The notes: generated by a model not told the origin, from the sequence alone. 15,391 nucleotides of DNA from Bacillota bacterium (GCA_029778935.1 JAKPBM010000447.1:1-15391), one strand, 5' to 3'; counted from the first letter of the stretch, positions 1 through 6,644 are shown. Program-made: numbers and translations.

Positions 1-141
1 AATCCCGATGGATGGGTCGGCCAGCGCTTTTTGGATGGCGTCGGTCACTTCCTCCTTGGTGCGCACGACAACGCCGTCGATCCCCGCCAGGCGCAGCCCC
101 GTGTAGGTGTCGTGGCTGTCGGACAGCAAGAAGTAGCGCAT
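1..141 (-). CDS. V/A-type ATPase subunit F, N-terminal part (cut by window edge)
   Basis: The first 47 residues are readable, starting MRYFLLSDSHDTYTGLRLAG and followed by the I-D-G-V-V-V stretch. This matches the start of V/A-type ATPase subunit F, a small (about 100 residue) Rossmann-like protein of the central stalk that contacts subunit D and transmits or regulates rotation. The ATG at 139-141 lies only 2 bases after the stop of the subunit K gene, and no good Shine-Dalgarno sequence is visible in front of it, so translation is probably coupled to K. The gene runs off the left edge. The family call rests on the N-terminal motif and on operon position. Confidence 0.85.
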   Translation of the reverse strand, partial: MRYFLLSDSHDTYTGLRLAGIDGVVVRTKEEVTDAIQKALADPSIGI

Positions 142-143
142 GG

Positions 144-563
144 CTAGATCTTGTTCAAAATCAGGACGGCAATCAGCATGCCGTAGATGGCGATACCTTC
201 CGCCAAAACGACCATGATCAGCGCCTGACCGAAGACCTTCGGGTTTTCAGAAATAGCGCCCAGAGCGGAGGAGGCGGAGCTGGCCACGGCGATGCCGCCG
301 CCGATACAGGAGAGTCCCACCGCCAAACCCGCGGCGATAAAGGCGAGGTTCGACCCGCCGGTAGCGGCTTCCGCCGCCGTATCCGCGGCGTAGGCGACGT
401 TGGAGAAAGAAAGGCCCATGACCAAAAGAACCAGCGCGAACACGGAGCAGATATTTATCAGCAGCGCCACCTTGGCGTTTTTCGGCGAATTGCGCTTTTT
501 GTAGGCGTACACGAGCGGGAGCAGCGTGGTGACAAACAGAGCGGAAGTAAGAAGAAAGTCCAT
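144..563 (-). CDS. V/A-type ATPase subunit K (membrane rotor ring c/K subunit)
   Basis: This 139-residue, very hydrophobic protein forms the ion-translocating rotor ring. Four membrane segments can be read (about 2-20, 31-58, 73-105, 111-137). The last two are a typical c-type hairpin with a polar loop at S-E-N-P (105-108) and the ion-carrying carboxylate E122 in A-E-G-I-A-I-Y-G. The first two are unlike a c hairpin: a basic loop (K22, K23, R24) is followed by a segment ending in a signal-peptidase-like A-Y-A site near residue 59. The glutamine and serine that bind Na+ in sodium-type F-ATPase rings appear replaced (V at the Gln position, G after the Glu), although Y127 is kept. I infer proton coupling, weakly. 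A GGAGG site lies about 8 bases before the ATG. It follows subunit I by 26 bases. Confidence 0.92.
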   Translation of the reverse strand: MDFLLTSALFVTTLLPLVYAYKKRNSPKNAKVALLINICSVFALVLLVMGLSFSNVAYAADTAAEAATGGSNLAFIAAGLAVGLSCIGGGIAVASSASSALGAISENPKVFGQALIMVVLAEGIAIYGMLIAVLILNKI

Positions 564-589
564 GTGAATTGCCTCCGAAACAAGTAAAG

Positions 590-2494
590 TTAGGTTTTGA
601 TTCTGAATTTTTCAAAGGGACGGCCGGTGCCCGAGTAGAATTTTCCGAAAATCTCGTAAAACTCCAACCTCAAACACTGGATGCCGACGATCAGGCCTTC
701 CAAAGCGATGACAAACAGGTTGCCGAAAATCAGCGCGACAATGTTGCCCACGCCCGACAGGCCTTCCGCCAGGATATACACAACCATCATCATGCCGGCA
801 TGGTTTAAAGCCAGCGCGCCGATACGCACAAACGACACGGTGTTGGACACAAAGGAGACGATGACCTCAAACAGCTCGAAGAAGTTGACCAGCGCGTATT
901 CCAGTTTGTTTTTGGGCAGCCAGTCTTTCTTTTTCTGCATCAGGGCGGACAAAGGCCCCGCCAGGAACATCAGCAGCAGAGGCAGAACCACAAACAGGCC
1001 GATGTACCAGGGTACGAGCACGTTCCGGCTATATACCAAAAGCAGCACGGCGGCAAACAGCACGCCCCAGTAGAGCATTAAGCCCGCCACGCCTTTGGAG
1101 GAGAACAGGGCCTTTTTCGGGTCTTTCTGCTTGATGCCGTTGGCGATGTTGATCCACATGCCCACCGACATGAGCACAACGCCTAAGCCGATGGTGCCCA
1201 CAAGCAGGATGGACGTGTTGCTTAGCACGTGGAAGCCGAAGCCCAGCAGCTCTTCGTTTCCAAACACGCTGCCGTAGACAAACCCGAACAGGGTCGACAC
1301 GGCGCCGGCGATGGAGATAATCTGCCCCAGCGCGGAGCGGGTTTTCCTGTAGATGAGAAGCCCCGCAAGCAGCAGCACAAGCCCCTGGCCAACGTCGCCG
1401 AACATCAGGCCGAACAGAAGCGGCATGGTGATGGCCATCAGCCCCGTCGGGTCGATTTCGTTGTAGGCGGGCAGGCCGTACGTGGCCACCAGCGACTCAA
1501 AGGGCTTGAAAAGTTTGGGGTTTTTCAAAAGAATCGGCGGGGAGATGCTCTCCTTTGGCAGGCACTTGGCGCTTTGCACCGTGTAGGCAAGCTGCGGGTT
1601 TTCGGAAACGGCCTTGGAAAAACTCTTGACCGAATCGTCCGGCACCCAGCCCACGAGGTAGAACAGCTCGTTGGTGTGGGCTGCCATGCGGCGGATTTCC
1701 CGCAGCTGGGAAGTGTAGGTGAGGTAGGAATAGTAGGAAAGCAGCTGCTTTTCGTTTTGTTCGGCCAGGTTTTTGCGGAGGGCCTTGAATTTTTCTAGCT
1801 CCTGCTTCATGGCCTCCGTTTCCGCCAGAATCGCCTTTTTGGCTTCGGCGGGGGTGCCTTCCGCGTGGCCGGAGATACGGATGCGCTCAAAGTGGAGCGA
1901 GAGCATCAAGGCGTCCGCCGTTTCCTCGTTGGCCCGGGAAGTGAGGTAGAACCCGTACACATAGTCTTTTTCCACGGAGGTGGGCACAAATACCAGCAGA
2001 GAGCTTCTCTCCAGATTGCTGTAATACAGCCTGTGGGTTTCTCTAGGCAGGCGGCCGAACCGGATTTTCACGTAGACCAGATCGAACAGCTTGGATAGGT
2101 CGATATCCAGTTCGTGCAGGTGGGACAGCTGGCTTAACAGCAGCTCGTCTTCCGCCATCTGTTTATTCAGCTGGTCTTCCTTTTCCTGCCATTCGCGAAG
2201 CTGCTGGTTGATTTTTTCCGTAAAGTTGCGGATTTCTTCCAGTCCGGGGGGCGTATCCGGCCGCTCGGTAAACCGAAGGGCGACGCCTAAGGCGGAGGCG
2301 GTGGATTCCACTTCCGAGAGAAGCTCCCGGAAGGGGTTGGAGGGTTCGAAGGGAAGCAGCTCCTGCACGTTTTTCAAGACGGAGAATGCGTTTTCCACGT
2401 GAAAATCGTAGGGGAGAACGTACTGCTCAATGCACTGATCAAACAGGGACAGCGGCCCCGTCAGGCCCACCAGACTCATTCTGGCAACAGCCAT
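590..2494 (-). CDS. V/A-type ATPase subunit I (membrane stator a/I subunit)
   Basis: At 634 residues this has the usual length of the stator subunit that forms the ion half-channels beside the K ring. The N-terminal half (about 1-330) is soluble and charged with coiled-coil stretches (for example around 85-120 and 215-250), which would dock the peripheral stalks. The C-terminal half has about seven or eight membrane segments beginning near residue 345. The family signatures are S-F-V-R-I-G-A-L-A-L-N-H-A, with R557 as the candidate channel arginine, and C-L-R-L-E-F-Y-E-I-F-G-K-F-Y, with R609. An AAAGGACG ribosome site precedes ATG 2494. It is separated from subunit C by 45 bases and from K by 26, so it is the middle gene of the operon. 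Confidence 0.95.
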   Translation of the reverse strand: MAVARMSLVGLTGPLSLFDQCIEQYVLPYDFHVENAFSVLKNVQELLPFEPSNPFRELLSEVESTASALGVALRFTERPDTPPGLEEIRNFTEKINQQLREWQEKEDQLNKQMAEDELLLSQLSHLHELDIDLSKLFDLVYVKIRFGRLPRETHRLYYSNLERSSLLVFVPTSVEKDYVYGFYLTSRANEETADALMLSLHFERIRISGHAEGTPAEAKKAILAETEAMKQELEKFKALRKNLAEQNEKQLLSYYSYLTYTSQLREIRRMAAHTNELFYLVGWVPDDSVKSFSKAVSENPQLAYTVQSAKCLPKESISPPILLKNPKLFKPFESLVATYGLPAYNEIDPTGLMAITMPLLFGLMFGDVGQGLVLLLAGLLIYRKTRSALGQIISIAGAVSTLFGFVYGSVFGNEELLGFGFHVLSNTSILLVGTIGLGVVLMSVGMWINIANGIKQKDPKKALFSSKGVAGLMLYWGVLFAAVLLLVYSRNVLVPWYIGLFVVLPLLLMFLAGPLSALMQKKKDWLPKNKLEYALVNFFELFEVIVSFVSNTVSFVRIGALALNHAGMMMVVYILAEGLSGVGNIVALIFGNLFVIALEGLIVGIQCLRLEFYEIFGKFYSGTGRPFEKFRIKT

Positions 2495-2539
2495 ACTAAA
2501 ACGTCCTTTCTTACAACCGGGGGATTTACAGGCACCTTC

Positions 2540-3619
2540 CTACGGGTTCACGGAGGAGAGGAAAACCCTCTCTACGCCCGTGAGATAGGAAGGAATCTCG
2601 GCTTTGGGAATATGGTAGTGGACACATTCGATAACATGGATTAAGTTGCGGATTTCGGTTTGCTTCAGTTCCAGATAGGCAAAAGCCGTGAGCAGGGAAG
2701 GCTCCGCCGCGTGGAAGGCACGCTGGAAGAACTCGTACTGGAACTCGTGGAGATACTGTTCCGCGCAGGCGTAGGAGTGGCGGGCGAAAAACGGCCCGTA
2801 CTTTGTTCGGGCAATCAAAGCCCGCACGTCCGATTCGTTCCGGGCTTCCAGCAGCTCGTAGAAGAAAGCTTCTTTCAGATGCTGGAAATGGGGAATCAGA
2901 TACGGCACCAGCGCGTCAGGCTCCGCCTTTATATATCGGCGCAAACGCAGAACACGTAAGAGGTTGGCCAGATCAATCTGCTCGCCTAAGTTTTCCATAA
3001 GCTTTTTCAGCATGGAGCCGCGGTAGTTTTCCCGCACTTTGGATAGCAGCGTCTGAAAATAAAAGGCGTTTAAGGCCAGATCGACGGCGGTATAGTCCAG
3101 CGGCCGGTCGGCCTGGGGCACAAACTTCTGCAGCACGGGAAGCAAGGGCGACTTCTCAAAGGCCGCAAGCATTTCCCGGTAGTTTGTGGCCGCAAGCAGC
3201 TTCTGCGGGTCGAAGGAAACAAAGGGAAGCATCGCCTCCGGCAGATGCAGATGGTACCCGCCGGGCCGGTTTTTGTCCAGGAAATTGAGAAAACCCAATG
3301 CCTCGTCGATTTCCACCGAGAGGAACCAGGTCTCATAAAGGGGCCGATCCTTTCGCGGTATGAATTTGGACAGTCGGCGATAATCTTCAAATACGGCCGT
3401 CTTCAGCGCTTCTTCCATCGTCGCCCGCCGCAGCTCCACCCGCGTTAGCATCGCCAGCGGTTCAGCCCAGGCGGGGTGCTGGCGAAGATAGTCCACGATT
3501 TGATACTCCGAGGACATGGAGGCAAGCATGAGAAAATCTTCGGGTTTTAAATGGGCGGCCTGCATGGCCCGGGCTTTGGCCGCCAGCGCGCCGTATTGCA
3601 TATGCGATACAACCATCAT
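2540..3619 (-). CDS. V/A-type ATPase subunit C (AC39/d-type central stalk socket)
   Basis: This 359-residue soluble, helix-rich protein matches subunit C, the funnel-shaped socket that joins the central shaft (D/F) to the rotor ring. Family-like features are the N-terminal Y-G-A-L-A-A-K-A-R-A-M and the C-terminal E-L-K-Q-T-E-I-R-N-L, next to a conserved histidine-rich V-H-Y-H-I-P segment near the end. The start ATG overlaps the stop of the upstream stalk gene as ATGA (3616-3619), which suggests translational coupling. A second ATG follows directly, so the start is uncertain by one codon. The position directly before subunit I differs from the I-K-E-C-F order of some bacterial operons. Confidence 0.93.
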   Translation of the reverse strand: MMVVSHMQYGALAAKARAMQAAHLKPEDFLMLASMSSEYQIVDYLRQHPAWAEPLAMLTRVELRRATMEEALKTAVFEDYRRLSKFIPRKDRPLYETWFLSVEIDEALGFLNFLDKNRPGGYHLHLPEAMLPFVSFDPQKLLAATNYREMLAAFEKSPLLPVLQKFVPQADRPLDYTAVDLALNAFYFQTLLSKVRENYRGSMLKKLMENLGEQIDLANLLRVLRLRRYIKAEPDALVPYLIPHFQHLKEAFFYELLEARNESDVRALIARTKYGPFFARHSYACAEQYLHEFQYEFFQRAFHAAEPSLLTAFAYLELKQTEIRNLIHVIECVHYHIPKAEIPSYLTGVERVFLSSVNP

Positions 3620-3975
3620 GTTCGTCCCTCGTTAGTCATGCTCTCCGGCAGCGACACATCGCCGGTAACGTATTCGAACAGGCGCTGTATCCAGGCATCC
3701 CGGTTTTGGGCGTAGCAGCTTTCCAGCTTCTCCATGTTCTGCCGGTGGGTTTCTTCCAGCTGCCTGCGCTCTTCCGATGCGGCGGCCTCTTCCACGGCCC
3801 GGATTTTTTCCAGCCGCCTGGCCACCCTTTGCTCGTATTCTCTTTTCAACTTCTCTTTGTCGGCTTCCAGTTGCTCGCCCAGCAGGCGGCGGACCCGCTC
3901 TTTAGCTTCGGCCGCCTGGCGCCGGGCCAGGTTGTCGGCTTCAATAATTCTCTTTACGGCAGCAGCGTAGTCCAC
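3616..3975 (-). CDS. Probable V/A-type ATPase peripheral stalk subunit (G/H-like coiled coil)
   Basis: This is a 119-residue, strongly charged protein, nearly all predicted helix and coiled coil from about residue 5 to 95, rich in E, K, R and A, with a short C-terminal tail. Its length, composition and place as first gene of the ATPase operon fit subunit G/H, which pairs with subunit E to form the peripheral stalk holding the catalytic head against subunit I. Coiled coils have weak sequence signatures, so the identity rests mainly on context; a short E-like protein is the alternative. The start is a GTG (3973-3975) with AAAGGAG about 10 bases upstream. No in-frame ATG sits at a better place. 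Its stop overlaps the start of subunit C. Confidence 0.75.
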   Translation of the reverse strand: MDYAAAVKRIIEADNLARRQAAEAKERVRRLLGEQLEADKEKLKREYEQRVARRLEKIRAVEEAAASEERRQLEETHRQNMEKLESCYAQNRDAWIQRLFEYVTGDVSLPESMTNEGRT

Positions 3976-4002
3976 TTAACGGATACTCCTTTTATATGCA
4001 TT

Positions 4003-4019
4003 CCTACGGGTGACGTAGG
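4003..4019 (-). promoter_or_regulatory. Small hairpin in the ATPase operon leader
   Basis: A six-base inverted repeat (CCTACG...CGTAGG, five-base loop) lies about 28 bases before the GTG of the first ATPase gene. It would sit in the 5' leader if transcription starts near 4037. It could be a leader stem or an operator; nothing in the sequence decides which, and it is short enough to be chance. Confidence 0.25.
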
Positions 4020-4043
4020 TGGGAATTTCATAAGATATGGGAT

Positions 4044-4049
4044 ATTATA
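4044..4049 (-). promoter_or_regulatory. Candidate -10 box for the V-ATPase operon
   Basis: A perfect TATAAT is read on the minus strand here, placing a start near 4037 and a leader of about 60 bases before the GTG at 3975. No good -35 hexamer is seen 17 bases upstream (ACGGCT), and the region overlaps the hairpin following rnpB. It could therefore be a weak or activated promoter, or a chance match, with the operon partly fed by readthrough from rnpB. Confidence 0.35.
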
Positions 4050-4052
4050 AAC

Positions 4053-4074
4053 CCGCGGCCAAGGGTAGCCGTGG
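4053..4074 (-). terminator. Possible rnpB terminator hairpin
   Basis: On the minus strand, 9 bases after the 3' end of the RNase P helix P1, the stem CGGCTA/TGGCCG (with one T-G pair) closes a CCCT loop and continues past a mismatch with two more G-C pairs. It is followed by GTTTATAAT, which is a poor U tract, so termination may be partial. The alternative is a processing stem. Confidence 0.4.
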
Positions 4075-4082
4075 ACTTCCTC

Positions 4083-4508
4083 ATGAAATTTTGCTTAGCG
4101 GGCCTGTAAGCCGGGTTCTGTTCAGAGCGGGGTTTTGCCCCGCTCCTACACTGCCATCTATCTGGGACACACGTTGCCGCGTGCCTCATGCCACCATCCT
4201 CGAACATTACGCCGGTGCCAGCGCCAGGGAAAAACTTCCCTGCGTTCCGTCGGGTGTTGCTCCGGATAGAGTTTACAGGAACGACCGGTCTCCCGGCCGT
4301 CGACGGGCGCTTATCTCCGCCTTTCCACCCTTACACAGGAACCAAAGACGTGCTTTGGCCTATGCGGTATATCTCTGTTGCACTTGTCCTGAGGTTTCCC
4401 TCGGCGGGCGTTACCCGCTATCCTGCCCTGTGGAGCCCGGACTTTCCTCATTTTGCAAAACAGCGTTTTGCAAAACGCGGCAGCGCGGCCCGCATACAAA
4501 ATTTCATC
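4083..4508 (-). ncRNA. rnpB: RNase P RNA (class A)
   Basis: This is the catalytic RNA that removes 5' leaders from tRNA precursors. The conserved 5' core GAGGAAAGTCCGGGCTCC is read on the minus strand at 4449-4432, the G-G-T-A-A-C-G-C-C block follows, AAGGGTG.AAAGG lies in the middle, and the conserved 3' core ACAGAACCCGGCTTACAG is at 4121-4104. The layout is that of class A, not the class B of Bacilli. The classic P1 pairs GCGGGCC (4493-4487) with GGCCCGC (4104-4098). Beyond it, ATGAAATTTTG (4507-4497) pairs perfectly with CAAAATTTCAT (4093-4083) across a small internal loop, so I set the ends there; a mature form of about 4094-4494 is possible. The promoter lies just upstream, and the ATPase operon follows on the same strand. 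Confidence 0.95.
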
Positions 4509-4514
4509 AAGTAT

Positions 4515-4543
4515 ATTATACAAAGTTTCCGGTCAAAAGTAAA
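4515..4543 (-). promoter_or_regulatory. Sigma-A type promoter of rnpB
   Basis: A perfect -10 TATAAT (4520-4515) has a -35 match TTTACT (4543-4538) at a 17-base spacing. The expected start, about 7 bases downstream, falls at G4508, directly before the first paired base of the extended P1 helix, as is common for rnpB genes. This supports rnpB having its own promoter between sfsA and the ATPase genes. Confidence 0.75.
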
Positions 4544-4585
4544 GGTTCTGTTTTTTCCACTGCCGCCGCAAGCTGGCAAACCTGC

Positions 4586-5266
4586 TTACAGCTGCACGGG
4601 GAGGAGATCGCCGGCAATAATGGAATTTTCTGTCACAACGCAGTCCAGCGCCAAAATGTTGACGCCTGCGGCATGGGCTTTACGCAGCGCTTCGGCAAAG
4701 GCCGGGTGCATTTTTTCGTTGGGCGCAAATATCGTTACGCCTTTCATCTGCACGACAAACACCGCGTAAGCGTCAAACCCCTCGGCAACGGCGTTGGCCA
4801 GGCTGTGCAGGTGCTTTACGCCCCGCTCCGTCGGCGCGTCGGGAAACAGCGCGACGCCGTTTTCCTCCAAAGTGACGCCTTTGACTTCGATAAGGGCCTT
4901 CCGGCCGCCCCCATCGGCCAGAAAGTCAAAGCGGGAGTCGCCGTATTTCCATTCGGGGCGGAGCTTGGTTTCGGAAGGGAACAGGTTGCCTTTCTCCACC
5001 CATTCGGCAAAGACGCGGTTGGGGATTTGCGAGTCGATGTTGACAATGCGGCCGCCCTTGTAGACGGCTAAAAGCGTGTACGGCGTTTTCCTTCCTTGCG
5101 CAAAAGAGCTTTGCAAAACGACTTTGGCGCCGGGGACAAGCAGTTCTTTGCAGCGGCCGGTGTTTTTCACGTGGCATGCGACCGTTTCGCCGTTTGCTTC
5201 CGCCAGCGCCACAAACCGGTTCAGCCGGGTAAGAAAAACGCCCGTTTGTGTGTGTCGGTATTCCAT
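4586..5266 (-). CDS. sfsA: SfsA family nuclease / sugar fermentation stimulation protein
   Basis: The 226-residue protein has the normal family length. Recognisable features are the N-terminal L-N-R-F-V segment, an OB-fold-like first part with K-N-T-G-R-C-K-E-L-L (34-43), and the nuclease-type active site: D114 in S-R-F-D-F-L and E127/K129 in I-E-V-K-G-V-T-L. SfsA proteins have been described as DNA-binding and as having nuclease activity; the old name comes from effects on maltose use in E. coli, so the physiological role here is open. ATG 5266 is chosen because AGAGGA lies 7 bases upstream. It is co-directional with rnpB downstream, but rnpB has its own promoter. Confidence 0.93.
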   Translation of the reverse strand: MEYRHTQTGVFLTRLNRFVALAEANGETVACHVKNTGRCKELLVPGAKVVLQSSFAQGRKTPYTLLAVYKGGRIVNIDSQIPNRVFAEWVEKGNLFPSETKLRPEWKYGDSRFDFLADGGGRKALIEVKGVTLEENGVALFPDAPTERGVKHLHSLANAVAEGFDAYAVFVVQMKGVTIFAPNEKMHPAFAEALRKAHAAGVNILALDCVVTENSIIAGDLLPVQL

Positions 5267-5299
5267 GGCGGCATCCTCTTGTGTAGTGAGTTACGTTTC

Positions 5300-5308
5300 A
5301 TTATAGCA
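5300..5308 (-). promoter_or_regulatory. Extended -10 promoter of sfsA
   Basis: On the minus strand TGCTATAAT gives a perfect -10 with the TGn extension. The -35 region 17 bases further up is poor, as is usual for extended -10 promoters. It lies about 34 bases before the sfsA ATG, between the upstream gene's terminator and sfsA. Confidence 0.6.
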
Positions 5309-5361
5309 CACTTGCGGCCCTTTTGCATCGGAAAAGAGCAGGAGCAAAGGCAAAATAAAGC

Positions 5362-5390
5362 AAAAAAGCCTTGCCAGGCAAGGCTTTTTG
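5362..5390 (-). terminator. Rho-independent terminator after the BclB-like gene
   Basis: An almost perfect palindrome with GCCTTGCC/GGCAAGGC arms is flanked by A-runs and T-runs, starting about 7 bases after the stop of the gene to the right. On the minus strand the stem is followed by TTTTTTGCTTT, a good U tract. It isolates that gene from sfsA. Confidence 0.85.
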
Positions 5391-5396
5391 CTCCGT

Positions 5397-6317
5397 TTAG
5401 GCAATCCCCAGGCCGGCGCTGTACTGGCCGGTAAGCGTGGTGGCTATGGCCAGGCCTTGCGTTGTGATGCTGGAAACAAGCAGCAGCCGGTCGCCGGCGT
5501 TTACAGGTACGTTGAAGCCGGAATTCGAGCCTTTCAATACGGCGCCGATGGCAAGCGTGCTGGTGATGGGAATGTCCACGGCCACGCCCGTCGGGGCGAA
5601 CGTGTTGTCCAATCCCGTATTCCGGTAGATTTCCGTGCGCAGCGTCACGCTTTCACCCAAACCCAGGTTCAAACCGAGGGTGGCGGTGAACTGCACGGCC
5701 AGGCTGGTCAGGACGCCGTCTCTTGGCATGGAGAAGGAGTAGTTGTCTAAGCCAAACAGGTCGATTGTCGCGCCGAGAGCAACGAGACCCTGCTGCGAGT
5801 TGCCGAACCCGATGAAGGCAGGCAAGCCCACCAGACCGAGCGCAAGCGAAGTAACCGCTACCGAGTCGCCCGACGAGAAGGGGATGATGGCGGAACCGCT
5901 TTCAACAACAGGCTCGTTCAGCTGAATCACCGTCAGGCCTGCCTTAACCGGCACAGACGGCGACACGTACACGGTGGCGGTGCTGCCGTTTATCAGGCTG
6001 CCCGTCGCGCCGGCTTCCTCCACTTCAAAGACCGCCGCGCCGAACGCTTCGCCGGTCTTGACAGGCGAGCCGCTGGTGTTGCCGTAGCCTTCGGACGTTA
6101 AGAATTCAAACGTAGCCCCGTTGGTCGAGGCGGAAGACTGCACGGCGATCCACCAGTTGATGCTGTACCGGCCGGTTTCCGGAAAGGTAATCAGACCGGT
6201 CTGCTGGTCGTAAGAAATGGTGCCGTTTGTATAGGAAATATTGTCAAATAACACGTTGTTCCCGGGAAGGATGGGAGTGCTCGAGGTAAGTTCGAGCAGT
6301 AAGGCAATTTCGCTCAT
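5397..6317 (-). CDS. Jelly-roll (C1q/TNF-like) plus BclB-like C-terminal domain protein, putative spore or cell surface protein
   Basis: The protein is 306 residues from the chosen ATG 6317, which has GGAGG 10 bases upstream; an in-frame ATG at 6344 would put that ribosome site inside the gene. Residues about 10-135 resemble the C1q/TNF-like jelly roll of clostridial collagen-like proteins (G-L-I-T-F-P-E-T-G-R-Y, then N-W-W-I-A-V). Residues about 140-306 resemble the C-terminal domain of the exosporium protein BclB (I-P-F-S-S-G, N-Y-S-F-S-M-P-R-D-G, S-N-S-G-F-N-V-P-V-N-A-G-D-R, ending L-T-G-Q-Y-S-A-G). There is no Gly-X-Y collagen segment, no signal peptide, no membrane anchor and no cysteine. 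Lack of a signal fits assembly on a spore from the mother cell. Function is inferred; domain calls are from memory of the families. Confidence 0.75.
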   Translation of the reverse strand: MSEIALLLELTSSTPILPGNNVLFDNISYTNGTISYDQQTGLITFPETGRYSINWWIAVQSSASTNGATFEFLTSEGYGNTSGSPVKTGEAFGAAVFEVEEAGATGSLINGSTATVYVSPSVPVKAGLTVIQLNEPVVESGSAIIPFSSGDSVAVTSLALGLVGLPAFIGFGNSQQGLVALGATIDLFGLDNYSFSMPRDGVLTSLAVQFTATLGLNLGLGESVTLRTEIYRNTGLDNTFAPTGVAVDIPITSTLAIGAVLKGSNSGFNVPVNAGDRLLLVSSITTQGLAIATTLTGQYSAGLGIA

Positions 6318-6381
6318 TCTATTGCAACCTCCGCAAATAGACATACGAACGCAGGGGGAACCTGCATTATCGTAGTCATTC

Positions 6382-6409
6382 TATTATATGGTTGCGGCGG
6401 AAGGTAAGT
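6382..6409 (-). promoter_or_regulatory. Possible mother-cell sigma (K/E-type) promoter of the BclB-like gene
   Basis: On the minus strand CATATAATA (6390-6382) fits the sigma-K -10 pattern CATAnnnTA exactly, with AC (6409-6408) 17 bases upstream where a -35 AC is expected. The same bases include ATATAAT, so a sigma-A -10 cannot be excluded, but no TTGACA-like box is present. The leader to the ATG would be about 57 bases. Confidence 0.35.
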
Positions 6410-6486
6410 GACTTGGGCCGCCAAAAGGGCTTTTTGCGAAGGGCAATGCAATGAAATTTTCCCTGCAGAGCAAAGCATTCTTGGCA

Positions 6487-6513
6487 TTTCTCCATCTTGT
6501 AAATTTGGAGAAA
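6487..6513 (-). repeat. Inverted repeat in the gap between tRNA-Arg and the BclB-like gene
   Basis: TTTCTCCA and TGGAGAAA form an eight-base-pair stem with an 11-base loop. It follows the tRNA terminator on the minus strand and precedes the BclB-like promoter. No function is evident. The rest of 6391-6534 shows nothing else that I can identify. Confidence 0.3.
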
Positions 6514-6534
6514 TATGCGATAATAAATAACAGA

Positions 6535-6560
6535 GCCGAAAACCAAGCCTGGTTTTCGGC
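6535..6560 (-). terminator. Terminator of tRNA-Arg
   Basis: A perfect ten-base stem GCCGAAAACC/GGTTTTCGGC with a six-base loop begins 7 bases after the encoded CCA end. The downstream tract on the minus strand is TCTGTTATTTATT, rich in T but interrupted, so termination may be moderate. Confidence 0.7.
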
Positions 6561-6567
6561 AAAATTA

Positions 6568-6644
6568 TGGCGCGCCCGAGATGATTCGAACATCCGACCT
6601 GCCGCTTAGGAGGCGGCCGCTCTATCCTGCTGAGCTACGGGCGC
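6568..6644 (-). tRNA. tRNA-Arg (anticodon CCU), CCA encoded
   Basis: A full cloverleaf folds on the minus strand: acceptor GCGCCCG/CGGGCGC, D arm with GCTC...GAGC, anticodon stem GCCGC/GCGGC around loop CTCCTAA (anticodon CCT, reading AGG), a five-base variable loop, T arm GGATG-TTCGAAT-CATCT with one G-U pair, discriminator G, and CCA encoded in the gene. It is a single tRNA gene with its own promoter and terminator, serving a codon that is usually rare in GC-rich genomes. Confidence 0.97.

Noticed and set aside
12..587. 191-codon open frame on the plus strand
   Set aside because: It is antisense to the ATPase F and K genes, with an Arg/Gly/Asp-rich composition typical of a shadow frame.
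2539..2559. Similarity of TCCTACGGG at the subunit C end to the hairpin at 4003-4019
   Set aside because: Only nine bases match, the copy lies within coding sequence and does not form the same stem; it is taken as chance.
4451..4478. Short direct repeats as a CRISPR or mobile-element remnant
   Set aside because: There are only two 11-base copies, both within the P3 region of the RNase P RNA, with no spacer array, transposase or target duplication.
4037..5071. 344-codon open frame on the plus strand
   Set aside because: It covers the RNase P RNA and antisense sfsA, both firmly identified; no ribosome site or family features support it.
6318..6344. Longer start for the BclB-like gene, adding a C-G-G-C N-terminus
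   Set aside because: The GGAGG ribosome site at about 6328-6332 fits ATG 6317 and would be inside the coding region if 6344 were used; the added residues do not belong to the domain.
6314..6562. 82-codon minus-strand open frame between tRNA-Arg and the BclB-like gene
   Set aside because: It starts inside the tRNA terminator stem, overlaps the BclB-like promoter and start, and has no ribosome site or recognisable features.
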